NCBI RefSeq assembly: GCF_018873765.1
Contig: NC_057918.1
Coordinates: 13,276,862 to 13,340,861, forward strand
DNA: 64,000 bases
DNA from: Telopea speciosissima
Lineage: Eukaryota > Streptophyta > Magnoliopsida > Proteales > Proteaceae
Direction of reading: 5' to 3'
The stretch's first letter is position 1. Each line of letters begins with the position of its first letter. Shown one piece after another: positions 11,889 to 23,000 of this stretch. The notes below the pieces were generated by a model. It ran no database searches and had not been told where the DNA came from. It worked only from the letters and a program-made list of their open reading frames with translations. The translations under genes were made by a program, and so were the position numbers.

Positions 11889-12379
11889 GGATAGAAACTT
11901 AAGGGTAAATGGTGTTAGGGTTTAGGGTTTTAAGCACTGGTTGCTTAAAACATTACACCCTGTGTATCAAGTTTGGAATACCCAGGCTGCTGCCTCCCAC
12001 TAATATTTATAGAGAAATTAGGATTTAGATTAGATGGACTAATTACTAGATTGTCTCTCACAACCTGAGCCATAATATAAATAGGATTATATTAAAACAT
12101 ATAAAGAAATATTACCATAATTCCCTTGCAAATGAAAGGACTAATCTCTCTACATAGACAAGAAGGCGAAAGGGCAATAGATTGTGAATTTGTGATTGCA
12201 GCCGCCCTTTGCTCAAGGTCTCAAATGGACCAGTCATTTAGGATAAAGATAGCAACTCCCAACAAAAAAATCAAATTGCTCGCTGGTAGTTAGTGAAATA
12301 TGAAGAGAAAGAAACAATCTTCCGTGCATTCTTAAACAATGACCTGAGCTTTTACTCACCTGTTCAGAAATATAGAATC

Positions 12380-14230
12380 ATGGCAAGACCACTGAAACCG
12401 ATCATATTTTCTCTGCACATCTCAACAAGTTCTCTACTCAAATGTAGCTTCCAACGCTTCCCATTCTCTACTTCCGCGGCAGTTCAACTACAAATGGTTC
12501 CAGAACAACGCCTTACAATGCTGAAAGCTCTCACTCTCGCAGATAGTAACCACATCAAACAGTTTCTGGGTCAACTCATCATCAACAAGCTACCTATCGA
12601 CGCAATGTTACTAACGAGGCTCATTGACATCTTTTTTTCTTCTAATAATGTGTTTTTGGGCCCGGCTGCTCTTCTGTTCATGCAGTTTCGAGAATTCATT
12701 GATTCCGAACTTTGTAGCTTCATGGTCAGATCTTACACTCACTCCAACAAGCATCTGCAGTCAATTTTAGTTTTCACACAGATGCATAAGAATGGATTTC
12801 TTCCTGATTCATCCACGTTTCCTGCTGTGCTAAAATCTGTTGCCCATTTGTGCCGCCCAAGGTTTGGAAAGTCGATACATGGTTGCATAATTCAGATGGG
12901 TTTCCACTCGGATGTCTACATAAACACAGCTCTTGTCCACATGTATGCGACCTGTTTGTCCATTGGTGAGGCACATCGACTGTTCGATGAGATGCCTGAA
13001 AGAAATTCAGTTTCTTGGAATGCTTTAATAACAGGTTATACCCATAACAGAATGTTTAGGGAAGCTATTGATGTGTTTGGAGAGATGCAGGCATCCGGTG
13101 TCCAGCCAGGGGAGGTCACCATGGTTGGGGTGCTCTCGGCCTGTGCTCATTTGGGAGCATTGAATCAGGGGAAGTGGATTCATGATTATATAAAACAGAA
13201 CAGACTCAGAATGAATGTGTTTGTAGGTACTGCTCTTATAGACATGTATGCTAAATGTGGAGTGGTTCATGAGGCTGAAAAGGTTTTTGAAACAATGAGA
13301 GTGAAGAATCCTTACACTTGGAATGTTCTGATATCTGGGTATGCAATGAATGGGCATGGGTTTGCTGCATTGCAGGCACTTTCCAAAATGCTCATGGAGA
13401 ATGTTAAGCTCGATGGAGTCACTTTCTTAGCTGTTTTATGTGCTTGTTGCCACCAAGGTCTTATTGATGAAGGCCGAAGCTATTTTACCAGCATGGAAAA
13501 CTTTGGTTTGCGACCAGGCATTGAGCATTATGGTTGCATGGTTGATCTACTTGGTCGAGCTGGTTTCTTGGAGGAAGCTCATGAGCTCATCCGAACCATG
13601 CCATTGAAACCAGACCCAATCGTTTGGAGGGCATTACTGGGTGCTTGTAGAATCCATGGAAACATCCAGTTGGGTGAGTTTGCAATCCACAATCTTCTTG
13701 AATTAGAACCCAACAATGGGGAGAACTATGTTTTACTGTCGAATCTGTATGCTCAAGATCGAAGATGGAATAAGATGGGTGAAGTGAGGCAGATGATGAA
13801 TCGTAAGGGGATCAGGAAAGTCCCTGGTTGTAGTTCAATTGAAATTGACAATATGGTTTATGAATTTGTAGTATTAGAAAGAATGAAGATCGAGTTGGAG
13901 GAGGTTTATAACATGTTGGCTGATATGAAGAAAGAATTGAAGCTGGCTGGCTATGTTGCAGACACTAACATGGTTTCATTTGATGTGGAGGAAGAGGAGA
14001 AGGAACATTCTCTAATGTATCACAGTGAGAAGCTTGCGCTTGCTTTTGGGCTTCTTAGAACTTCATCCGATACGACTTTGAGGATAGTGAAGAATCTGAG
14101 GATTTGCAAGGATTGCCATGACTTTTTTAAGCGTGTTTCAAAGGTTTATAGAAGGCAGATTGTTGTCAGAGATCGAAAACGATTCCACCATTTTGTTGGA
14201 GGTGATTGCAGCTGCAAAGATTATTGGTGA
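12380..14230 (+). CDS. Pentatricopeptide repeat protein, PLS class with E and DYW domains
   Basis: Single exon of 616 residues from ATG at 12380. I prefer this start because MARPLKPIIFSLHISTSS is a good organelle targeting peptide, rich in Arg, Ser and Leu; an in-frame ATG at 12293 adds 29 less typical residues. Many PPR motifs are visible, for example NALITGYTHNRMFREAIDVF, FVGTALIDMYAKCG and WNVLISGYAMNGHG. An E domain starting near PDPIVWRALLGACRIHGN comes next, then the PG-box region PGCSSIEID. The DYW deaminase has the zinc and active-site pattern HSEKLAL ... CKDC and the terminal HHFVGGDCSCKDYW. The family edits specific cytidines to uridines in mitochondrial or plastid transcripts. The catalytic residues are intact, so an active editor is expected. 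The target site and the organelle cannot be read from the sequence. Confidence 0.92.
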   Translation: MARPLKPIIFSLHISTSSLLKCSFQRFPFSTSAAVQLQMVPEQRLTMLKALTLADSNHIKQFLGQLIINKLPIDAMLLTRLIDIFFSSNNVFLGPAALLFMQFREFIDSELCSFMVRSYTHSNKHLQSILVFTQMHKNGFLPDSSTFPAVLKSVAHLCRPRFGKSIHGCIIQMGFHSDVYINTALVHMYATCLSIGEAHRLFDEMPERNSVSWNALITGYTHNRMFREAIDVFGEMQASGVQPGEVTMVGVLSACAHLGALNQGKWIHDYIKQNRLRMNVFVGTALIDMYAKCGVVHEAEKVFETMRVKNPYTWNVLISGYAMNGHGFAALQALSKMLMENVKLDGVTFLAVLCACCHQGLIDEGRSYFTSMENFGLRPGIEHYGCMVDLLGRAGFLEEAHELIRTMPLKPDPIVWRALLGACRIHGNIQLGEFAIHNLLELEPNNGENYVLLSNLYAQDRRWNKMGEVRQMMNRKGIRKVPGCSSIEIDNMVYEFVVLERMKIELEEVYNMLADMKKELKLAGYVADTNMVSFDVEEEEKEHSLMYHSEKLALAFGLLRTSSDTTLRIVKNLRICKDCHDFFKRVSKVYRRQIVVRDRKRFHHFVGGDCSCKDYW

Positions 14231-16900
14231 TACCTTTTAATGGTGTGATTGACTTCAGCTTCAGTTATACAGATGGTGCACAAGCAGGTCAAAGGGATAG
14301 CTCCGTTAAGAAAAGCTGAATTTCTCAGAGAGAGAGAGATGTGGATGTAACAAGTTATATCGTGATCAAGAAAGGAACCTATGAGTCCGGTATCATATTC
14401 TCTCTTTTATATCAAAGCAAACAATAGCAATCATCACCAAACCAGAAAAAAAACCATAAAGTAGGAAGAGGGAAGTCACATGGGGGAATGCCAAGCAGTA
14501 TGTTCACCATTGCTTCCCTTCCCTTCGCTACTGTCAGCGCCATTGCCACCATCTCTACCAATTCCACCTCCACCACCATACTTTCAGATTCACATTCAGG
14601 TGGTGGTGGATCTGCTGATCATAGTGAGAGTGTTAGATACAAGGACTAAATCAAAGATGGCTCAAGGCTTCTTCATGATGCACTGGTTTCTTCTGCTGAT
14701 CACTGAGACTGTTGGTTACATGGTTTGTTACATTGTTACAATTTTTTGGGGGCCACGCTACCGTGTGGAATGGAATCTCCCATACCAAGCGAATGGGAGC
14801 ATGGGATGGGCACTGCACAGTTCGTATACATGAGGGACTCGCAATGTCAAGGAGGAGAGAGTGTGTGAGAGGGTGCTTGACCATAATTTTCCCTTCTTAT
14901 TTTTTTGACATAAAAGGTCATTGCAACATAGCAAGAGAATCTTTGCACAGGTTCATCCTATTCTGCCCTGTAGAAAAATTATTTGGTAAACTAGGTGTTG
15001 AATATATAGCAAATGATTTGCATTGGTCAAATGTCAAATTTCAGCTTTAAATTCAATCATTTACCCCCCCCCCCCATCTAATGTCATATTTTCTATGTAT
15101 GTCCATGTATCTCTCCAGCTGATTTTTTTAATTCTTTATTTATCCAATTGAAAAATTCAGATTAATTAACAATTTAACATATGAGGAGGGGACATTGGAA
15201 TCTACTTGTTCACAAAGTTTCAGTCCCATTGAGCTGCATCCGTGTTAGAACTGGGTGTGCCACCGTGTGTCAAAACAACCCCTTTGTTCTTTCAGATGGT
15301 TAAGGTTTACCCTGCTTGACTCCCCTGTATTACCCATTCACAGAGCTGATCACCATCGATCCAAACTTCTAATTTCTGGAACCCTTTTGAGTTTTGTCAT
15401 TGTTTGGTTCAAATTTTGCAAGATGTCTTTGGCCTTTGATACCAACAATAACAACAACACAGTCTTATCCCAACTAAATGAAGTCGGCTACATGAATCTT
15501 TTCAAAACAAAATAGAGAAAAGTAAGGTCCTCACAAAGGGAAATTAAAGTAATAGAAATGGAGAATAAAAATGAAGAAATGAGACAAATAAAAAGAAAAA
15601 AAAAATAAAAGGTGAGAAGTGAAAAAATGAAGAATGAAAGTATAATGAAATAATACAACAGAAACCCAGCCACTAGAAAAAGAAGCCAGATCCAAATATC
15701 AATCATAAAGAACAATAGGGTAGGGTGATGCCCCAATGGTATGCTTGGTATTCAGCAAGAGGCATCAAACCAGACTTCACAAATTCAGAAAGCAGCGGAA
15801 AAGGATCAATAGCAAAACCAAGGTCAGCCACCCATTAGTGAACAACATGTAGAATTTGAAGCGAAGATAGATTATGATTTTGAATAACACATCTGTTTCG
15901 AAATAACCAAATAAAATACATCATAATGGCCAAGATGGACAATAAAGGAATCAAGATCAGATTGAGAAAGACCTAGATTCAAAAAGCTCAATCAGGACCG
16001 AGGATTAGAGGTGTTCAATGCGTAACCCTAAAGGTCCAGTGGCCCAGATATGTTAAGAAACTGAACATGATAAAAATAAATGCCACAATAATTCATTATC
16101 AACAAAGAGGGAAAATAGAGTCTAATCTACGTTCAAAAATTTAGCAAGTTTGTCTCTAGCTAGTAGCAAGACCATCAGTCAACAAATTTTCATAAGAAAT
16201 TTTTTAAACAGTGTGAATAAGTCTGCTAACAAACTTCCAAATTTGGCTAGAAATACATATTGCCCATGTCATTTTTAATAAAAAATTGGGAAAAGGTACT
16301 GTATCCAGAAGCATTGCTCCTACGCCTAGACACATGATGGGACAAAATAATCGCCTCAACCACATGAAAGCCAGAAATTTCACCTCTGTTGATGCTCCAA
16401 CAGACGCTCCCATTGGCCCTCATGTTGTCACAAGGTCCCCACTTCTGGACAGAAAAGGACAGTGACAGGCTGCATAGCGTATGCCAGCACCTCCCTTTGT
16501 CTATGTTTCTCCTCCCACAATAGGTGGCCGATATGTCATTTCATAAGAGGGGAAGAGAGGCAGTGACACTGGGAGGCAATAGCATATGCTACATAGGCTG
16601 CAGCGTTCTTATTCAATTCTGTGTTTTGTGCCGAGTAGCAGCATAACTCAAACTAGCTAAACGAGGTTTTTCGTTATGATTGTCTGCAACTTACAATCCA
16701 GTTATTCATACAAAATCAAATTCCTTGTCAGATCAATGCTCCTTGAAATTGACATGTTTTTTTGGCTCGACTGGTATTATGTCTTCCAAGGAATGTTTTT
16801 ATAAGAAAATAAATAAAATACAATAATAAGTGGAGATTGGGAGAATATAAATATTACCAACATATTAAAATGATTCAATTTTCTGTTTTGTTGGGGAGGG
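14231..16900. other. Intergenic region between the PPR and UFD2 3' ends
   Basis: The two genes converge here. No gene seen. There is a GA run near 14327, MITE-like debris near 14740-14890, a C run at 15064-15075, a purine-rich stretch at 15540-15660 and possible MITE fragments near 16300-16610. Open frames in this stretch are low-complexity. Confidence 0.4.
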
Positions 16901-16907
16901 GTGGGGG

Positions 16908-17016
16908 GAGATGCTTCCTTTGCCAACTCCTACACCTTCCCCTGGGGGCCTGGGGGGGGGGGGGGGGGGGGGAGGGGGGCGAGATGCTTCCTTTGCCCAA
17001 CTCCTACACCTTCCCC
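16908..17016. repeat. Direct repeat flanking a 21-base G run, in the UFD2 3' flank
   Basis: GAGATGCTTCCTTTGCC and the following CTCCTACACCTTCCCC occur at 16908 and again at 16981, 73 bp apart. Between them lies a run of 21 G (16952-16972). The block ends 24 bp before the UFD2 stop codon, so it probably lies in the 3' UTR, where the mRNA would carry the C-rich strand. Confidence 0.75.
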
Positions 17017-17039
17017 TTGTCCCTTTGGTTCTGCCACTT

Positions 17040-20000
17040 CTAGTCAATCAAGGTCATTTTTTCATTGACAGTCTGCATAGTTGTCTTTGTGTTTTGCATG
17101 TTTACACCTTCCCCATGCTTCTTTGATTCTTGAGACCTGATGAACTCTTCGATTCTTGCCTTCAGTTCAACATTGGGAATCAGCATATCTTGAGTGAGTT
17201 GTGAACGATTGAATGGGTCGGTCTGTCATTCATGCAACGCGAAGTAAATTAGCCCAACAGGAGAGAGAGAAGAAAAGGGAAAAGAAATTGTAATGAAACA
17301 TATGAAAAGGAATTTACAGCATCACTCAGAAGATGCCTTTGGATGACAGGTCGATCTACAGTGATTCTTGAAGAAGGTAGAATAACAGGATCCTTCATTA
17401 ACGTATACTGCAAGATAGAAAGAGAAGGGGGAGAAGAGGGGTTCAGCGTAGATTACTTTATCTAAGAAAAAGACCAACCTACGTATTTAAGCAACACATA
17501 CCTGAATTGGATCAAGAAACTCATCAGGTATCTCTCCTAGTGCAGCTTCAGCATCCTTCGCCTCAGAAGCTGCAATTTTTGCCTTTCCACCTAACTCAAT
17601 GAATTCCTGTATCACCCTCCCATCTTCACCTATTCTTCGTAGCACATCTGCTGCAGCAGTAAATAACTGCAGAGCATTTGAAACTATCAGACTGCAGAAC
17701 AAAATACTATTCAAAGGGGGAGATAGAGAGAGACCTGCAATTTCACTATCAAAGAGGCTTAAGAAAAAAGGAGGGGGAAAAATTCTCTTTCTTACTAATT
17801 ACCTGCTCATTGTATGATCGACCATCTCTCGAGATAGCAGCTGGGAAAACCTTTTCCTTGTCTCCTCTCGCCAGGTGGATGTAAATGTGGACAATCTTCC
17901 AATAAATCATCCACTAAATTAGTAGTTCTCTTTCCTCTCAGACTAATCAATGGATGGACTCTCATACATGATAATTGAATATTGCCAACAGGAAGTACTA
18001 TTACGACAGTGAATGCTATCTGCTCCAGGAAGCAGAACTAATTTGCAAAGATCTAACAGCCACAAATATGCAAAGCAGCATTGGAACCACTAGATAGTTC
18101 CACTCTAGGAGCTGAGCAACTCCATGGTGAACAATAATTAGATCTAATACATTAAAAAGCATTTGACTGATCAAAATTCATTGACCCTTTTTTGGCTTTT
18201 CTTTTTTCTCTTTCCAGATGTGATTGAATATATAGATTGGATAACCGGTAATTATACAACCAAATTCATTTTTAACCATTTAAGGTTGGGTGGGACCCAC
18301 GCAACCTTGTGGCCCCAACCTAGCATGTTCATCAAGTAATGGGAACCCTGCATTATGTCATTTTCTGGTTGTGCCAAGACAAACAAAAACTGAAAGCCTG
18401 TCTAAACTAACTGGACCTCTTTTCTTCCGTTCGAAAAGAAGGGGGGAGGCGAATGAGGAAGGAAAAGAGCTAGCCTGCTTAAAGGAATGTATTATATGGG
18501 GAAATGTTTCCTGTGGGGAGCATGGCCCCTGCGTGCGGGAGCCACATGGAAGCATCAACATGGGCGGCATTTTCGCTTTCCATGGGGCGTGTCGCCCCCT
18601 TCCCCCCCCCCCCCCCTTTTCCCCCGTGTCTGGGCACAGGCGCCATGCTCCCCCACTCAGTTCTTTTTCCCATATTATATATAGTGCCATGAAAAGTAAA
18701 CATAATTATAGTTACACCTAGATGATTGGCTGCAGGAAGAACATAACAGAGATGTTGCCTGCATAACAAGTTTCCAATGTTGCTGTTATCAGACATCTGC
18801 ATTTGTCCGTCTCTCAAGTAGGTTAGAATCATTCCAACTATATTTATGCCATTTCTGATGTTTGCTCATAGACAGGACCACCATATATAGCAGCAATGCA
18901 CAACAGTTTCTATGCCAATGCGTGACCGAGGGAGAGAGAGAGAACCTGCTTAAGCAATTGTTTTGGCCGGAACTCATACTTTTCAGGGTCTTTAAGACTA
19001 AGAGCTCTCCGTTGAGGGCCCACAAGTTGTAATAAAAAGTAATTCAACATGCTAGCCACTCTTTCAACCTGGAATGAGGAAGAAAAAAATCATTAAGGGC
19101 TAAAAGGAAGCTACCAGGTTTCACCTGGGGTTACCAAAATTTTATCCCACACACACCAAAAATTTTAAAAAAAATCCCTGGGGAAAATCTGACTTTGCCA
19201 AATAGTTAAATAAGAAAAAGAAAAAAGTACGTGTAGAATAAGTTGTAATGATAATGAAGAAAGAAATCACCATCTCTGGAAGAAGGAAAGGAACCGTAAT
19301 CTGTTCGGAAGTAAATTCTAGCATACCGACATCTTCATTTGCCAGTTTCATATCAATTCGGATAATCTGGGAAACCCAAGAATGTTATTCTTATTTGATA
19401 ATTGATATATTGAATTCAGGTAGAATTTCAACTAGAAACCAAGAAGAAACATTTAAGAAAAATAAAACTCACATTCTCTTGGGAATGAAACAGTCGAGTT
19501 CTTTCCTGCCTCTCTTGGGCGGGTCTTTGCTCCCATTCTGTGGTATTTGCCATCTCAGCTTCCAACTCTTTGAGTTCAAGAATTTTATTAAGACTTTCAT
19601 CAAGAAGATAGATACTATCATTGATCAAAAAGTTCAAGAAGTTCAGATAAACCCCCTTTTCCTCTTCTCTAGCTATCTGAAATGGTACATATAATTCATC
19701 AAAAAAGAAATGGTAAATATACGCTGATGCAGTTAATTAAATAGGAGCACAAGTGAAGCAGTTGAACAAGTAGTTTCATAATTCTTAAATTTGGAAACCA
19801 TGAAATAAGAAATCTCAGGAAAGAATGGAATCACAAAGATTAGTATACCTGTCTCCATGCATTTCGATGACTAGGAACTTGCCACAGGTATTCGAGAAGT
19901 TCGGCAATATTGTGGCGTATGTTGAACTTGTCATAGAACTGCACGAACATCAGCATATCAGAGTATTGGTCATTGGACAAGACCATGACAATCGTAAGGC

Positions 20001-23000
20001 AACAGGAGAAGTACGTTAAACCCTCAAAAATGAAATTGATAATAAAATATATGGCTCAGACTGCAAATATGGAACATCCAATGATACCTGACAACTTCCA
20101 ACAATCTTAATGTAAACCCTGTTGACATGGTATGGTAAGAAACTGGAGCAGTACACAGCACAACACATATACTATAGAAGTTTCATATTTTCTAAACAAC
20201 ATATTTCATATTTTCTAACACTTGTCAATTTTCGTAGGGGTATGCCAACATATGGATATCAATACTACATGACAACCAGGTTTGGAAAGCTGGGTTTGGC
20301 CAAATTGAGCTTGGGAGTATTGGGTTATGTGCACAGCCAGAAGATGACCGATTATTAAACAAGCAGGGGGTAGGCATGGCTGAGCCAAGCCCATCTATAA
20401 TCCATCAGCCTGGTTAAAATTACCTAAAATAAATAACTAAGCAATTTAATTTAAGTATTATATTATAATAAAATTTTGTTCATTGGCCAAGTGGGTGCAA
20501 CATGCCCGATTGGGCTTGGACTGAAGGGAGCACACAAGCCATTGGTTCCACAGCCCATGCTTGAGCCCAGTGATGCAGATCTGAAGACCTACCGCAGGAG
20601 AGCCAAGAGGGGCAAAGTTTAGGCGTGGCCTAGTGTGTTTAGTTCTTTTTATTCCAGTTTTAAGTAAGTTATTTATGTTTTAAGTTGTTTTGGTACAAAC
20701 TTGTTGAACCATGGTCCAATTTAAGCTATGGATCAGTTTATTATGTCTCTTCTTTTATTTGTTTTATGTTGAGTCTATAACCCTTTTAAAGTCTATATAA
20801 ATATATAGACTAGTTAGACTTTAAAGAGGAGTGTTGAGTTGCATTGGGAATCAAACTAGGGGTTTCCTGGTTAGATTCTACTTGGGCTTTCAAAGGCCAT
20901 AAATAAAGGTGGGGGGTTCAACACACCCCACAATTTTGATAACCAAAAATAGAAGCTGCTGCTCTTCTCTCCCTGCGTAAAGACCTTGGGTTTTATACTT
21001 TGATCAAGGACCTTGTGTGTGACCAAGGCTCATTGGTGGTGTTTGATCCTTCCAACCACCTTGCGGCAAGAAGCCCAGGTTCTCTTCTCTTATCCTTATT
21101 CTGATTGTTCTTCCTTCTTACTTTCCTTCATTGATTAAGTAAATCATCCTTTCGTGTTCTGATCAGGGATTTCATATACAAGTGTTTCTTTTTTTACGTG
21201 AATAACGGTTGAGAGAATCCAATTATCAGATCATCCTCGACTGTTGGGAAGTTGTTCACTACCTTGGAGAAGACTTTCAACCAGAATTTCTTGCTATCAG
21301 GAGATAATTAAAATCTCCCAATTTTGCCCCCTGTTCCAGATTTAAATATCATCCATCTAATTGCTGAATCAAGCTACTGTTTCTGTTGGTTTATTATTGC
21401 TGATATCTAATTCATAACATCAGTTTGACCGATTGCTATAACTTTGTTTCTGATTATTGAACTGATTTTTTTATTTTACTATTATACCCTCTCCTAATGC
21501 AACCAGGATGGATCTATAATTTCAGACCCACCCATCGGATTGATCTAAAACTTACAGCAAGGGTTCTTTACCTTAAGAACAGAACACGATTTGAATTTTG
21601 GTCTAATCTGACCATTTGATTTGATTATGTCTGTTCTCCTTAATCTGAATTTCTATTATCTGGAATTTGATTCTGTTTTGGTACTGGTTTAGCTTCCTAA
21701 ATCAGTATTAAATTACCCAGCCCATTAATAATCCGGCTATTGGGCCAAACCCAATTGCAGTTCATTTATTAATCATGCCAACTCAAGAGAACTGTGCTAA
21801 TAAATACCATCCATAATCACAGAGGAACTCTGAGGGAGGACATTACACATTATAAGCTTGTAGGTTCCATTTAAGTCACCATGTACCAAATAATGCAGAA
21901 CTTGAATAACTAAACTTAAAGGCTTCCTTTGTTAAAAAAGGGAGGGGGGTCCCATTAGCAAGATGATCAAATAGATATATTCTTATCCATTACAGTGATA
22001 TGACCCGGACCTATATCTGCTCCATTTCCCCAAGTTCCTTTAATAGAGAGGGTGGAAATGACCACCCTACCCTTGCTCGAACATACTGCCCGAGTGGGGT
22101 CCAAACCCCCCCCCCCCTCTATTAGAGGAATTTGGGGAAATGGAGCGGGCAGGAAATGGAGCAGATAAAAATAAAAGATAAGGATTTGCTGACATCCAGT
22201 ACAAAATAGAATAAGACAACAAGGGAAGAGCTGAGAAGTTTAGTCATGACAGGAATACCATCATCTGATTATTGCCTAAAGAGTTACAATAGGAATTACA
22301 TAGGTTTTCAAGTGAGTTGTGAGTTCCAGAAACACAGCTTTCCCCGACTCTTTGGAGGCATGGAGCAAACAATGATAAGAGATGAGTGGCAACTACCTGT
22401 GTGTGAGAACCAGTGAACTCAATATCAACATAAAGCTTCAGAAGATTCCGGACAAGATATTCAAGAGACAGTGCATGCCCTTCAAAAAGTGAAGTTGTCA
22501 CAGAAGAACCACTGCACAAGCAATAAAAACAGTGAGGTGGACACCAATAATTCAGCTTCAGAAAATAATTGGCAATGTCAGCCGAATAGGAAAGTAGAGA
22601 TATCCCAGTACCTTCTATTGGGCATCCAGCAATTCAAGACTTCTACCATTTTTGCTCTTAGATATGGGTTTCTAATAAAATTTGGACTTGCCATGAACAT
22701 TATGATAAAGTTCATAAAATCATCCTGGCAGAAAGGAAGAAGAAAGTGACGTGAAAATGGAGAAAGGTTCATATAAGTGGCTTGAATTTCAACCAGAAAT
22801 AAGGCAAAGATTATGTGCATCATAGGAGTTCAAGTGAAAATTCTGGGCCTACCAGCAAGACCCCATCCAATGCTCTAGGGATCCGAGAAGCAAAAATAAT
22901 CAACTCCATTGCATCTTCAACAAAGTGTTCTGGCATACATGCAAATTCCATTGGGCAACTTGAAGGCAGAGGCATTTTAAATCCTCCTAAAAGATCAACC

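Larger units (their letters stand above)
10889..12379. other. Intergenic region upstream of the PPR gene
   Basis: No gene seen. It contains a short degenerate piece resembling the end of MITE family A near 11262-11310 and three microsatellites. It also has an in-frame upstream ATG at 12293 that could extend the PPR protein by 29 residues. Confidence 0.4.

Noticed and set aside
14480-15050. Two plus-strand open frames after the PPR gene
   Set aside because: Proline/leucine low complexity and MITE debris; no family resemblance.
16837-17126. Overlapping Gly/Pro-rich frames on both strands
   Set aside because: They result from the G run and the twin boxes at the UFD2 3' end.
18290-18721. Plus-strand open frame across UFD2 intron 12
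   Set aside because: Spans a MITE-like GC-rich block with a C run; not protein-like.
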